Positions 21,982-33,470 of a stretch of DNA of 64,000 nucleotides are shown in pieces. This DNA comes from Pezicula radicicola. Lineage: Eukaryota > Ascomycota > Leotiomycetes > Helotiales > Dermateaceae. Every line of letters starts with the position of its first letter. Within the stretch, counting starts at the first letter, position 1. The DNA is taken from NCBI GenBank assembly GCA_003008705.1, contig PDUO01000029.1, positions 73,321 through 137,320 on the forward strand. The letters run 5' to 3'. Made by a program: the position numbers and the translations under genes. The notes beneath the pieces were generated by a model. The model had not been told where the DNA came from. It saw only the letters and a program-made list of their open reading frames with translations, and searched no databases.

Positions 21982-24104
21982 ATTGGGCAATTTTGTGTAT
22001 TGTCTAATTCCGTAGAGATATATTCCGTTTATTTGGCTATTTTAGTTGAGATTCCTCACTTCAATCCTCGAGTTTAATATAAGAGTATTAAGGTAACTGC
22101 TAATGGCTATGGCTTTTATATTCGGAGTTAGCTCAGCCTTAAATATTAGAACTTAATTCGAGTATATCCTTATTTTATTCTTGTCCTTACTTCTACTCTT
22201 AGCAGCTTTGTTGGTCTCACTTCTCTTCTTCGTATTAATAATTTACCAAACTATATCTTGATAAACTCAAGCTTCAACATTTTATTAAAGTCGGAAGATT
22301 GAAAAGCTGAAACAGTGTGAAGGATAGAATATATCTATAGAACAGAAGCAACTACATAGATATACCAATACCCTAAGCTTCCTTAGAGTCAGAAGGCCGA
22401 AAGAATTCGAAGTACAGGACACGTGTTTTTGGAGTAGAAGAAAGAACTTAGCTACACGAACAGTAGCCTAGCAGGGAACTAGAGAATCCAAATTGCAAAT
22501 TCCATTGATGAAATAGATCACAGCAGTTAGAGGATACGTCAGCTGGTAACATCATTGTTGGGTTTGATAACTACACAAACAGTATCTTAGCAGGGAACTA
22601 GGGGAACTAAACTACAAATTTTATTAATGAAGGCCATAGTACTACAAGGATATGCCAGCTGGTAACATCATTGTTGGGTTCGATAACTACATGAATAGTA
22701 TCCTGTTAGGGAACTAGGGGAACTAAACTACAAATTCCATTCATGAATGCCACAGCACTGCAAGGATTCGCCAGCTGGTACATCATTGTTGGGTTTGATA
22801 ACTACACAAAGGGTACCGCAAGCACTGCAACCAGTGAAACCAAGAGAAAGACCCAGAGAAGTGCGAAGGATGGCGAAGGATGGCAAAGAATCCTAAGAGG
22901 AAGGTGGAAAACTCTATTGCGAATAGTATTTTAGCGGCGAAGGACGTCGTCAGTTGTTATTTGGAAGTGTGTTGTCAATGATGATAAGGGATGGGATGAA
23001 AGTATAAAGGGGTAAATGTAAGGAATTGAATTATTTTATAGGCTGGAAATGTATGTAATAAGACAGAGAGGATATACCGTATACCACGTATGGCAACACA
23101 CTTTTACTTGACAACGTAGAGCCTCCCTCGCCGAAAAAAGCCTATTCGCAACAGGACCTTGCTGTCTGAGGTTCCCAAATTCTTTAGTCCACCCCCGCTG
23201 GTTTGAAAGATATCCAGAGGATTAGGTTGGACGATAGTAGCAAAAGCTCTTTGGGAAATCCATCATGTCGTTTGCTTGATGTCTCTCTTAGCATTAATTA
23301 TTGCTGTTAGAGAATTAGAAGTCGGAACTTAGTCTGTAGATGATGTAACAATTTATAGTTTTCGGTAAGGCATAGTAATAGCTCCTCTTCTTACAAAGTA
23401 GATACGTCGTCTCTGTCTTGCACTTCTTTGCACTTCTTGTGGTCATTATTATAGGTGAGGTTGGTAGCTTAGCGGGACTACTGTTGGTGTATCGCAGTGT
23501 TTTCTTCTCCTCCAAAAGCAAATGCTTCATTGTCTTTCGAGAAGCCTTCTGAATTCTAGGAAGAGATATTGTATAGGCAATAAAAAGACGTAAAAAGATA
23601 AAGAGAAGGATATCCTTTTCATGGCCATGCAGACGGTAGGTCCTTCTGTTAAGCACCGCTTTCATGGCAAGATATTATTATGACCATGCCACACTGTATA
23701 AAACTCCGCAGAACGCTAATATGCTAGGCAGAAGTGAAGACAATCTATTAAACAATAACCTGGGAGGACCTACCGTCTAAGCAGCTACTTAAGGGATACT
23801 GCAGATTTATCAAATAACTAGCCTCCTAGTTTCTTTAATATTCTTTGCCATTGGGAATTTTGCCAACTGTGGAATGAGTATTCCTACCTTCGCTTGACTG
23901 CTCTTATGCAGCATCATCTTTAGTGTCAGATTGCTTTGCCTTTAGTTGTGTTGTTTTTAGAGGAGGCATTTAGTATGATATTCTGTATTGTCTTCATAAC
24001 AACTGTTAATATTTGAACAGCTCAAGTATTATTGCTCAGGCCTACATAAGGAATAGCAGTTTTTTAATTCTTCTTTTAATCAAGAATCTATATCTGTCAT
24101 CTCC
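21982..24104. other. Long AT-rich intergenic region containing a tandem repeat
   Basis: No gene is supported. It includes the 116-bp tandem repeat at 22449-22806 and short direct repeats (GAAGGATGGC-like) near 22865. The frame at 23315-23665 has skewed composition and no family match. Confidence 0.5.
22449..22806. repeat. Tandem repeat, 116-bp period, about three copies
   Basis: The landmark CAGCTGGTA recurs at 22540, 22656 and 22772, exactly 116 bp apart. The landmark GGGAACTAG recurs with spacing 119 and 116. Copies differ at scattered positions, many of them C/T or G/A. It contains no gene. Confidence 0.85.
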
Positions 24105-25215
24105 TTACTCCTTTAGCAACGTTTGGAGCTTAGCCATCTCACTCGACATCCATGCAGTCACTGCCACAATATCAGCTCCACAATTCATGAACTCGAAGCC
24201 CTGCTTCGAACGTTGAGCAGCTGTGAATTATGGAGTTAGTATATGCTATCTTATTATAAGCCTAAGAGAACTTACCAATATCAGCACTCAAAGCAAAATG
24301 GCCTGCAAATTTTCCGGCATCATGGGCTGCTTTCAATGTCTTTGCTGTGGCGATCTGCACCTCTTCAATCTTGGCATGATCAAAGGCAAAATATCCTAAA
24401 CTTGCGGCTAGATCATTTGGACCTATGAACAGCATATCTATCCACCTCACTAATTAGCACATATTTCAAACCAACCACCTTAGTGATTATCACTCCGGGG
24501 GCGTCAGAAAACCACATACCGATCCCATCAGTCTTAGCAATCTCTTCAACATTCTCAACCGCCTTCCTCGATTCAATCTGCACAATAACAAGAATATTAT
24601 CATTCGCATGAGTTAGATATTCTTGACCATTCTGATTGAAATTCGCAGGTGCGAACATAGCTCCAGCTCCACGGATACCATTTGGCCAGCGTGAAGATGG
24701 ATATTTCATTGCATTGACAATAGAAATTGCTTGTTCCTGGTTACAGCTCAATGATTTGCTCTTGTGTGGATGGGTTAGAGTTAACTTACAGCACTTTCGC
24801 ACATGGGAATCATAATTGCGTGGGCGCCGGCATCAAGAGCTCGCTTCATCATCCATGGTTCACCTGCTGGTATACGGATGATTGGTGAGGAACCTGCTGA
24901 GGCTATAGCTCCTACTGCGAGGTACATTTCATTATCTGTGATATTTCCATGTTCGCAATCTACGAGAACCCACTGTATATACATTTCTCTATCAGTTCTT
25001 TATTCACGTGATGGAATAGGATAGACTAGAAGAAAAGAGAAATATTGACTTACGTCTGAACCGAGTCCAGCTATCGTTCTAGCTAATGTATAACCTGGAA
25101 ATTCCATCCATTGTCCTACAGCTGGTGCTCCACCTGCTTTTGCTCGCTCTAGTGCTGCTCGAAGTCGGGTTTTGCCAGTTGAGGACACGATTGATGATGT
25201 GAATTCTGTAGCCAT
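24105..25215 (-). CDS. HpcH/HpaI-family aldolase
   Basis: Class II aldolase of the 4-hydroxy-2-oxo acid type, cleaving to pyruvate and an aldehyde; in bacteria the family acts at the end of aromatic meta-cleavage pathways. Exons are 25215-25054, 24972-24790, 24736-24520, 24437-24276 and 24220-24105, summing to 280 codons (279 aa). Conserved blocks are GQWMEFPGYTLARTIAGLGSD, WVLVDCEHGN, RIPAGEPWMMKRALDAGAHA, IVQIESRKAVENVEEI (metal-binding Glu) and FIGPNDLAASLG (metal-binding Asp). It ends in VAVTAWMSSEMAKLQ. Complete and undamaged. It lies tail to head with the dienelactone hydrolase gene on the same strand, 428 bp away. Confidence 0.9.
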
Positions 25216-25643
25216 TTTGTATATTGGAGTCGGGTCATTGGGGGTGTGTCAGTTTGAGTGGTTGGTTCGTCTATCCTCGGATTGCTTTTGGTAGGTTATT
25301 AGAGTTGCTGAGGCTCTTGTTGTGTTCTTAAGCTGGAAAATGGTATGGGTTTTTCGGATGAGCTCCGATTTCCCCATTCTTGGGTGAAGGGTCCAGTTGG
25401 ACTAAGCGAAGGGTTAGGGTTTTTTCTGTGTCATCTTGTTGTACATTGCAAACATTACCTTAGCTCTTAGTCTGAGTTTGTAAGATTTAATTGGTCTCAT
25501 GTAGAAATTTATATTACTTACTTTGGGGGTAAATTAAGCGAGGGAAATGTATTGTCACACAAATAGTGTTGTCCAGTCTCTGGGGCGATTTCATTGTGAA
25601 AATTACATAGGATTACTTCAGTGGACGGCTGTTATACTTATAC
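25216..25643. other. Intergenic
   Basis: The gap between two co-oriented genes; it holds the promoter of the aldolase. No specific element was recognised. Confidence 0.3.
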
Positions 25644-27023
25644 TTAAATATCAACCTCTCTGACTTGAAATTCAAACATTCCATTCGACGGCACGGAATT
25701 CTCATCCTCCAACTTCATTGCCGTCTCAACTCCAGCAGCCGGAACCCTATACTCAAACTTCTTCCCTAGAGCAGGCGTCCGTCCATCCGGGAGTGGATAT
25801 GGGTATGGGAGATATTCTGGCATGAGACCTAGTTGTACGAGAACACTTGCTTGATCCCAGGCAATATGCTCATGGTAAAGTCGGTCTCCTCGAACATTAA
25901 CGACTGAAGTCATTGCGATCCGGGCTTTCTTTCCTGTAGGTGGAATACCGGGTACCCTGTGGACGTAAAATGTAAGGGGCTTCTCATTCTTTGGGAAAGG
26001 GGTTACTTACAGCCAGTCAATGACAGTGTCATGCGTGAAGTTCATGATAAACTCGTCTATAACACGGTCGATTCCTATCGTTCGGCTGACCAGCTCAAGA
26101 GTTGTATCATTGGGATTATTGAAGATAAAATGGCGACGATAAAAGTCACTGAGTTTTGTGCGGCCAATACCACCAGTCATCTAATTAATTGTCATTTAAA
26201 TTATATGTCGCTTAAATTCTCTGGTAAACGTACTGTGGGGATGTGGTTGACATACGGTTCTTGGACCATTGTACCCATAGTACTAGCAACAGAACGGTTC
26301 TCAAACTCGAATGCTGTATGCTCGTTCCAGATGGCTTCAAGATCAAAAATAGGTCCACCAATGTGCATTTTTAGGAAGGTTAAGGTTCGAGTGTGCGCTA
26401 TTGCTGATAGTGAGGGACTGAAATCCTTATGCCCGGGAATAATAAAACTTGCTGATTTGGCTTCTGGGTACTGATAAGAGGTGTAAAGTTCACGATTTTC
26501 AACATTTACTTCATTCTGTCCCGTAAGATGTAGTAGTGCATGCTGCTTGCTTTGGGCTTGGAAGGCGCCATAGCTAACTGCACACACAATCTTCGGGCTT
26601 GAAGCAACACTCTGGGAGACCTGAGAATCACTTGAAGTCGTATAATCTGCGACTTATTAGTCTGGTATATTGATTTGAGCAGAACGAATTCGTACCAATA
26701 AACCCAAACTTTTCCTTCTCGTCACACTCAGCAAGTGCATGAAGAGACTCTAAGCCTTTGTTAAGAGCCTGAGCAAAATCCCAAGTCCCCAAAGCGGAGC
26801 ACTTGATTTCGACAACAGCATAACCTTCCTCTGCCCATTTCTGCAACGGCAGAGGATCCAATGTCTTTGAAGCCTCTTCTGGCGAGATGTTGAATTCGGG
26901 TACAAGTATTATAAGACCTGGACCATTACCCCGCCTCGAGAGTGGTGGTTGTAAAGTTATGTTGTCGGTAAGCTTCACAGCAGGAGCTGAGGGTAAGGGA
27001 ACAGGGGTCTCTACGATATCCAT
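25644..27023 (-). CDS. Dienelactone hydrolase-like N-terminus fused to SnoaL/NTF2-like domain
   Basis: Exons are 27023-26696, 26646-26234, 26180-26011 and 25956-25644, summing to 408 codons (407 aa). The N-terminal half resembles fungal proteins annotated as carboxymethylenebutenolidase (GLIILVPEFN, WAEEGYAVVEIKC). The usual Cys/Ser nucleophile motif is not evident there, so hydrolase activity is doubtful. The C-terminal third (DFYRRHFIFNNPNDTTLELV, then FTHDTVIDWL and VVNVRGDRLYHEHIAWDQAS) is a SnoaL-like cone fold typical of polyketide cyclases and small-molecule isomerases. It is divergent from a Zn2Cys6 factor (27526) and next to an aldolase, which suggests a catabolic group. Confidence 0.8.
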
Positions 27024-27525
27024 TGCTTGAAATTGAGTGAGTTATGATAGTGAAAACTTAATGAATACTTTAATCACAGTCTTCTGGCCTCTGTTTTGAA
27101 GCATTTCGATGATGGTTATGATTGTAAGCGTGGTGTGACCTGCGGGCGGATCTCTTCCGTTGCCGCTATGGGCGAGAGACGCTAAATTTACAGGGGACCA
27201 GACCCTATTTTTAACCATCAGATTGCTAATTGCAGTGCCTATAAGGTCCCAGAGAACCCAACCCAGTGAACTTCTAGGGATTTTTTTCGCCTAAACTCCT
27301 ATTCAGTCGGGGTAAACTTGACGCCACTTCCCCAGTCCAGCCACTGAACATCCCCACCATCCTGCTTATCTTGACAAAGGCAATTCAACCTCTCTACCCC
27401 ACTTTACAGCTATCACGATGTAGAGCAACAACGACAGCCCCCTTGGGCATGCCCTTTTCATCACTTCCAACACACAGCGTCTGACGTTGGACAGACGTAA
27501 TTACATGTTTGAGTCAAGGTCGTAG
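27024..27525. promoter_or_regulatory. Divergent promoter region between hydrolase gene and Zn2Cys6 factor
   Basis: 502 bp between opposite starts. Fungal pathway regulators are often divergent from a target gene, so this is a plausible regulated bidirectional promoter. Zn2Cys6 sites (paired CGG triplets) were not identified with confidence. Confidence 0.35.
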
Positions 27526-30042
27526 ATGATACGAATCATGGATGACCCTACGACTAACAATGGCGGAGAGCATACTGGACGAGTCTGGAGGGCATGTCTT
27601 GAATGCCGCAAGAAAAAGGTAGCTGAGTCATAAAACCATTGCCCCTCAGAGTATAACTGACATATTATTTCAGAGCAAATGTGATGGCAAAGACGTGTGC
27701 AGGCCGTGTAGAACGAGAAACCGTGAATGTATCTACCCCGAGAGCAAAGATAATGCATCTTCAAGTCGGCAGTAAGATCACTCAAAGTTCACGCAGATAG
27801 GTCACTTAGTATTTTCTAGATTTGCGGCAACGTTAGATGCTCGCTGTCAGCAGATGGACTCCATGTGCCAACGTATGGATATTTTGATGGGAAAATTTAA
27901 TGAAATTACTGAGAGTCTCGGGAGCCTTCGACGAGCTGATTTGGTTTCTGCGATCCCAACCGCTGCAACCCATACTGTTCACGAAGAAACTGGAATTATG
28001 CAGCAACAAATTGATAGTTTCTTGTTAAACGAAGGACTTGATATGTCAGCTGATATGGGACATCAAGCCATGGATGAAGACGCCGAGGAAGAGGAAACTG
28101 GAGATGAATCTTCATTAGGTGCAGAAAGCAAGATTCAAGACCATGTGATGACAACGGATTCATATGGAAAACTAAGGTATCTTTGTTCCTTACATTCCTT
28201 TATAAATAAGAATGCTAACTTTCAAGGTACGTGGGAGGAACAGGCACCATGGTGATGATTGAAGCTTTGAAGAGCTTGAGCCCAGAGTCAGTGGCTCAAA
28301 GTCCAATAGATTCCCGATCATCTGAGAAGGTCAGCGTGAGTAAACTAGAACTACCATTCTTCGTTCGAGGTCAAACATGGCCAAAACTTCCATTTCTGCC
28401 TCAAGCAGAGCAACTACTGCGGCCGCCACGCTATGTCTCCGACCTATTGATCAATCTGTATTTTGATCAACTGCACTTCACGATGCCCGTTATATACCGG
28501 CCGCACTTCATGCAGAGGTATAACATATTGCTCAGTAGTCGCCCCGATTCTCCTCCAGATACCGCATTTCTATCGGTCTTTTTTGCAGTTTGTGCTTGTG
28601 CTTCCGGCCTTCTCCCTCGTGAGCCGGGTAATTCTTCTATGTTTACTGGTTTGAAATACTATGAGAGCGCGTTATTATTGCATTATGCGTCGACTGGAGA
28701 GGGCTCTATTGAGCAAGTTCAGTGTCTAGCGTTATTGTCAATGTGTACTGCGGGCTGGAATACCTTAGCACAGAGCTGGAAATTTGCCGGGCAAGCTGTG
28801 CGAGCTGCTCAAGATTTGGGATTGCACGTAAGTTTACCGACGTAGCCGCATAGTCTGAGACTGACATAGCTGAAGCGGTCACCTGCCAGAGGTGCTGGCG
28901 AAGTCCTAAAGGAGGAACTTTGCAGACGTATTTGGTGGAGTATTTACTGTCTTGACAGGTGTGTTGCCTAACAAAGGTTTTCAGTGTGCCTCCCTGACTT
29001 GCTTAGATTGCTTTCAATTTGTCTTGGACGACCAATGGGAGTAGAAGACTCTGACTGCGATTGCGAATTTCCCCTCGATTTAGATGACGGCGAACTAGAA
29101 ATCTATAGTAAACAATCTCCGGAAACCCGGAGGCTACCTCATGGGACGTCTCGTCTAGCCGGGTTTATCTCATTTTCTAAACTCTGTCGTATCTCGGGCA
29201 AGATTGTTCGCGCCATGAATCCACTAAAAGCACATCGCAGACGGAAGGGCTACGCCGCTGAGCAGCTGAGAATAGCAGCCGCCCTTGATACAGAACTGAG
29301 AGAATGGCTAGAGACTGTTCCAGACTCTGTCAAATTCTCTGCCAACAATACCATGGATCTTGATTTTGGGTCACCGCACTTGACTATGTGTGCTATCATA
29401 TACGTAGTGCATGTAGGCTCCGTGATAAATCTCCACCGGTAAAACCCATCATTCCAATATCTTAAAACCATTTACAAGAGCCAAGACTAACTAGTTTCCC
29501 ATAGACCTCTTATTCCAGATAAAGATCATGGCAGTAGCACAGTTTCCGAAAACCCGTCGTTCAAACAATGCATCCATGCGGCTGGCGGCTGCATTCGTGC
29601 TGGTGAACTTCTTCAAGAGCGCGTGCCGCCTTCTCATCACCTCGCATTCTGCACCCACTATCTCGCTCTCTCAGGTGTCTTTCTGTTCGTCACCCGTCTC
29701 CTCTCATCCCACTCAATCTATGCTCACCTTCATTTCTATTTCTCAAACACATTACCTTACTAATAAACTACAAGCATCCGATCCAGTCAATCCTTAAAAG
29801 AAGACTACACCACTGACATCGAAACCTGTATACGCTCACTAGCTAGTCTTGAAACGGTCTGGACAGGCGCGAGAAGAAGTAGGTTGATCTTAGAGGAATT
29901 GATGAAGCATTCAGGTACACCAAAGAATATTGATTGGGGTCTTGTTGGGGATTTTGCTCCGCCACCTCATGATGAGTTAACTGAGTATATGTTAAGGCAG
30001 GAGACGAATGATTTCAATTTTGGAGGGTTGGAATTTACTTAA
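27526..30042 (+). CDS. Zn2Cys6 fungal-specific transcription factor
   Basis: Exons are 27526-27618, 27674-27771, 27820-28176, 28227-28827, 28870-28958, 29007-29438, 29505-29695 and 29801-30042; they sum to 701 codons. The binuclear zinc cluster (C-x2-C-x6-C-x5-C-x2-C-x6-C, starting CLECRKKKSKC) spans the first intron. It is followed by a coiled-coil-like stretch (RMDILMGKFNEITESLGSL), an acidic segment (DEDAEEEETGDES), and the fungal transcription-factor middle domain (RRIWWSIYCLDR, LSICLGRPMGVED). The donor of the last intron is weak; 29674 is an in-phase alternative to 29695. The start may be 27526 or the in-frame ATG at 27538. It probably regulates nearby genes (inference from position). 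Confidence 0.87.
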
Positions 30043-30494
30043 GTAGAGTGTTTAACAATGGCTTTTGAAAAGGATATTGTGTGTACTTCTAATACAATTC
30101 TTAGTCTGTCCAGGTAGTTATCTGATTTAAATAGGAATTTGGGCTAGCGACTTATTACATAGTACCGGCCAAATAGTTCCAATTCACCCCAAAACATCAC
30201 CTAGTTCTTGACGCTTCCAAAACCATATATATTTTCTGGAAATTTTAGCAAAAGATGATCTTCTAGAATTGGCAGCATACCTTGAAGTCATTCCGAGCTT
30301 TTCCGCATATCGCGTTATCTTAATATAAGACTAAGAACTAGAACTCTACTCTAAATATATATCAAAAAGGCCAAGGTTTGCAAGTCCGTCACGTGTTATC
30401 GTAAAGCCGTTGAACCTAGAACACGTCCCGCGTCAGGGTCCTCAATACAAGTAAACACCAACAAATCGAGGGAAGTTGCATTGCTAACCCCCCA
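30043..30494. other. Intergenic
   Basis: No gene seen. It contains the promoter of the 2EXR gene. Confidence 0.3.
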
Positions 30495-31785
30495 ATGGCC
30501 CCCAAAATGACGCCTCCCCGCCGATTCTCCAAACGTATCGCAGCTCGACAGGGAAGGCAGCCCGGAAAACCAGAGCAAGCTGCAAAAGGTACTTACGGCA
30601 CACAGATCCAATGAGACGAAGAATCGTATGGTTTCTCCTCATTGAACATCAATAGATATTCTAATGCTTCTTGCAACCTCTCTGGCTGAATGTGTAGAGA
30701 CGAAGGTCAACAAAAGGAGAGAAGTCGTAGTTTCGAAGGCGAGCCCGGCCCAGAAACAAAAAGGTACCGATCCCTCCAACGATCTTGGTCAAACTCCCAA
30801 TGCTGACGGTATATAAGCTGCTGCTGCAGGCTCCGGTACCCTCCCAGCAGCCGATGCGTCTACTTTGTCTTCCTTTTGCTTCTTCTCAAAATTCCCTATC
30901 GAGATTCAACAACTCATTTGGGGCTTTGCCTGCAACATCCTGTCTCAATCGTCTCCGCGGATTCATCAAATTGCACCGGACCCAGCAAATTACTTTCGGG
31001 ACTGGAGGAAGAGCTTTCGAATAGTTGAAAGAGCCCAAAAAGATACACAGTTCAAGATCCTGCGCGAAGAGTCATTCCCTGTTCCGAGTCTGCTGTGTGT
31101 TTGTCGAGAGGCGAGAAAGGCTGCCTCCAAGGAATACAGTCTCTGGCCAACTGCAATGAAGGACCCATCTAAAGGTACGATCACATATGAGAGGGATGGA
31201 AAGCATGTATACGTTAATAAGGAGCACGATATCTTCTACTTCGGCGAGAATAATTTCGAGTACTGGTTTCTAGATCTCATGCATGGCTCTTGTTGCGACG
31301 ATAAGAAGAAGTTTGACGAATACACCAACATCCTCTCGCCTGCCTTATCGAGATTTCTTGATCAGATAAGCGGCGTGCGGCATCTGGCACTTGAATGGCA
31401 TAGTTGGCAATTCTTGGTAGCACATAACAATTGTACAAAATGGTTGCGAAATCTCCCCTGGCTCAGGGACCTCACCTTGGTCATCAAACTTCAGGACCCT
31501 CCGTTCTATCAGTATGCCACTAAGATAGGCATGCCGGCTAAATTCGTGGAGGTAGTCCCAAATACCATACGAGCAGATTCTGCGGGGAAAATACTGAAAT
31601 GGGGTCAAAGCATGCTTGATAAACTTCCCCTCGAGTATCCGGAGCAGACTTTGCCAGGATTGCATGTTGTTGCACTGTATTCAAGCGATCAGGATGATAA
31701 CTCTTCGCTGGCAGATGAGGATTTCGCCACATGCCTTCATCTCAGCCGAATGATTCAAAGGGGATGGAGAGAAGATTCTGAATAA
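30495..31785 (+). CDS. 2EXR-domain protein
   Basis: Exons are 30495-30588, 30698-30763 and 30830-31785 (sum 372 codons, 371 aa). Splicing is required because the main exon has no ATG upstream of its domain and is preceded by an in-frame TAA that lies in the second intron. The N-terminus is basic (MAPKMTPPRRFSKRIAARQG). The 2EXR core starts FSKFPIEIQQLIWGFA and continues with SFRIVERAQ and PSLLCVCREARKAASKEY. 2EXR proteins are abundant in filamentous fungi and of unknown function. Their N-terminal part resembles an F-box-like leader, but no catalytic motif is known. A second 2EXR gene lies at 39283-40320. Confidence 0.85.
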
Positions 31786-33470
31786 TCCGTCGCATGACTT
31801 CATACGTAGAGAAAATTTATACAAATTGTTGGTTGCTTCACTCTTTATAGAACAAGCGGCAAGATGATTGCATAAGTGACCTCCTTACGTTGTCCTTGCG
31901 GAGGACCATTGTTAGTGAGACCCTGGGTCCTGCATACTAAGGTAGGTACACAATGACGGAGTGGTAAACTCTATGACTTTGTTTGCTGTGCCGAAAAGAG
32001 CTAGCGTGAATTACAAGAATTTGTGACGGGTCTGACATCTCAACTTGCAATTGCTTACTGGTGAAGACGCTATATCAATGGTTGATGACACTGCTGCTGA
32101 AAGAAATTAAGAGTCAACCCAGATTGCCTTCCCTTCTCTTCAACTTTAACTTCTACTTCTCACATCACACTTTTATCCCCTCCACCACAGCATGATCGCC
32201 ATCTCTATCACCATCGCTATCAAATATCCACTACTAAGGACTCAAAATCGCTTCGAACAAGTAACATGCAAGTCCCTCCTTTTCATCTCGAGGAGAAATT
32301 ACAAGCTGGTCTTGGATCACCGGCCATTCTCACAAAGGTTCACAACGGCACCTCTGCGATAGAGTTGGAAGCTAACGAGATACTAGTCACGCTCATGGCA
32401 GTCATCAAAGTGCCATCGACTCTGGAGCTTTCCAAGATGATTGCTGAGCTCGTGCTGGTGATAAGTGACAACTCTCCCCAAACTTTCCAGGGCTATTCAG
32501 GTATCCGCTTTAGCAACCAATCGCCAGCCACTTTCATGGATGTGATGGCTTAAGTCCGGCTCAAGTAAAAGTTGAACCGTTGACGGAGTTTCACTTCTAG
32601 GACCTGCTGCCAACTTTGAAGGAGAGCAATATTCTTGACTAAGGACGGGTCATGGCTAGGTATCCCCCACAACACCACAGCACCCTTGCAGCAATACCAC
32701 TCACAAGCAATATTCACCATTATCTATACTCGCTATCAAAAGAGAAACCCCTTCGTCCTCGCAGTCCAAATACCTAATATATCTACACACACGACTAACC
32801 AACGAAGCACAACAACCCCAAAAGAACAAAAAGACAAAAAGGAGAAAAAAAACATACAACAGCAGGGATTCGCTGATGGTCACCCACTCAACTACTAATC
32901 TGCCGATCTGTGGTTTGAGTATGGCAGAGCGGACGGGATGCCCTATTTTCCACAGTCTATGGTCGTATGTGATAGTCCATTGTCTTTTTACGATTTTCAT
33001 AGGTGTTTCGGGTGGTGTGTTGAGGGAGGAATAGGGGGTTGTGAATTAAGCGAGGGAATTGACTTGGCGCTCCGGGGGAAAGGGGGTGGATGGCTAAAGT
33101 GAGTTAACTGTCTTATGTGATGTGATGATAGAGGAATGCGGCTGATATTTATTTTATTGCCTGAAGTGTTCGTTTCATTTTTGTCCCTTGTTTTCTAACC
33201 TTGGCTCCCTTCCTTTCCAATTGCTTTTCTTCCTATGGCATCAGGCTGGGTCGAGAGTGTCTAATACTTTCAGTTTACCCAACTTCTAGAGACGCCAAAT
33301 ATCTTGAGCCTTTTCCGTCATGTCCTCTTCTTTGATTGGACACCTAGTTCGCGAGGCTGGCATTGGGAATTGCTAATCAACTTGATATAACTCAGCTCGG
33401 ATATGCGATATGCTTTCACCAGCCCAGCACAACCCAATCCAGATAAAAATTCATCAATAAAATTACTTCT
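31786..33470. other. Intergenic, one doubtful small ORF
   Basis: A pyrimidine-rich tract at about 32125-32245 resembles a fungal promoter and precedes the ORF at 32266. The rest has no recognisable gene. Confidence 0.4.
32266..32553 (+). CDS. Hypothetical small protein (doubtful)
   Basis: 95 codons from ATG to stop. It has no family match, signal peptide or membrane segment. It is listed only because a C/T-rich promoter-like tract lies directly upstream; it may be spurious. Confidence 0.2.
   Translation: MQVPPFHLEEKLQAGLGSPAILTKVHNGTSAIELEANEILVTLMAVIKVPSTLELSKMIAELVLVISDNSPQTFQGYSGIRFSNQSPATFMDVMA

Noticed and set aside
30811..30813. In-frame TAA before the 2EXR domain as a nonsense mutation
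   Set aside because: It falls inside a 66-nt phase-1 intron (30764-30829) whose removal gives an exact 372-codon gene.
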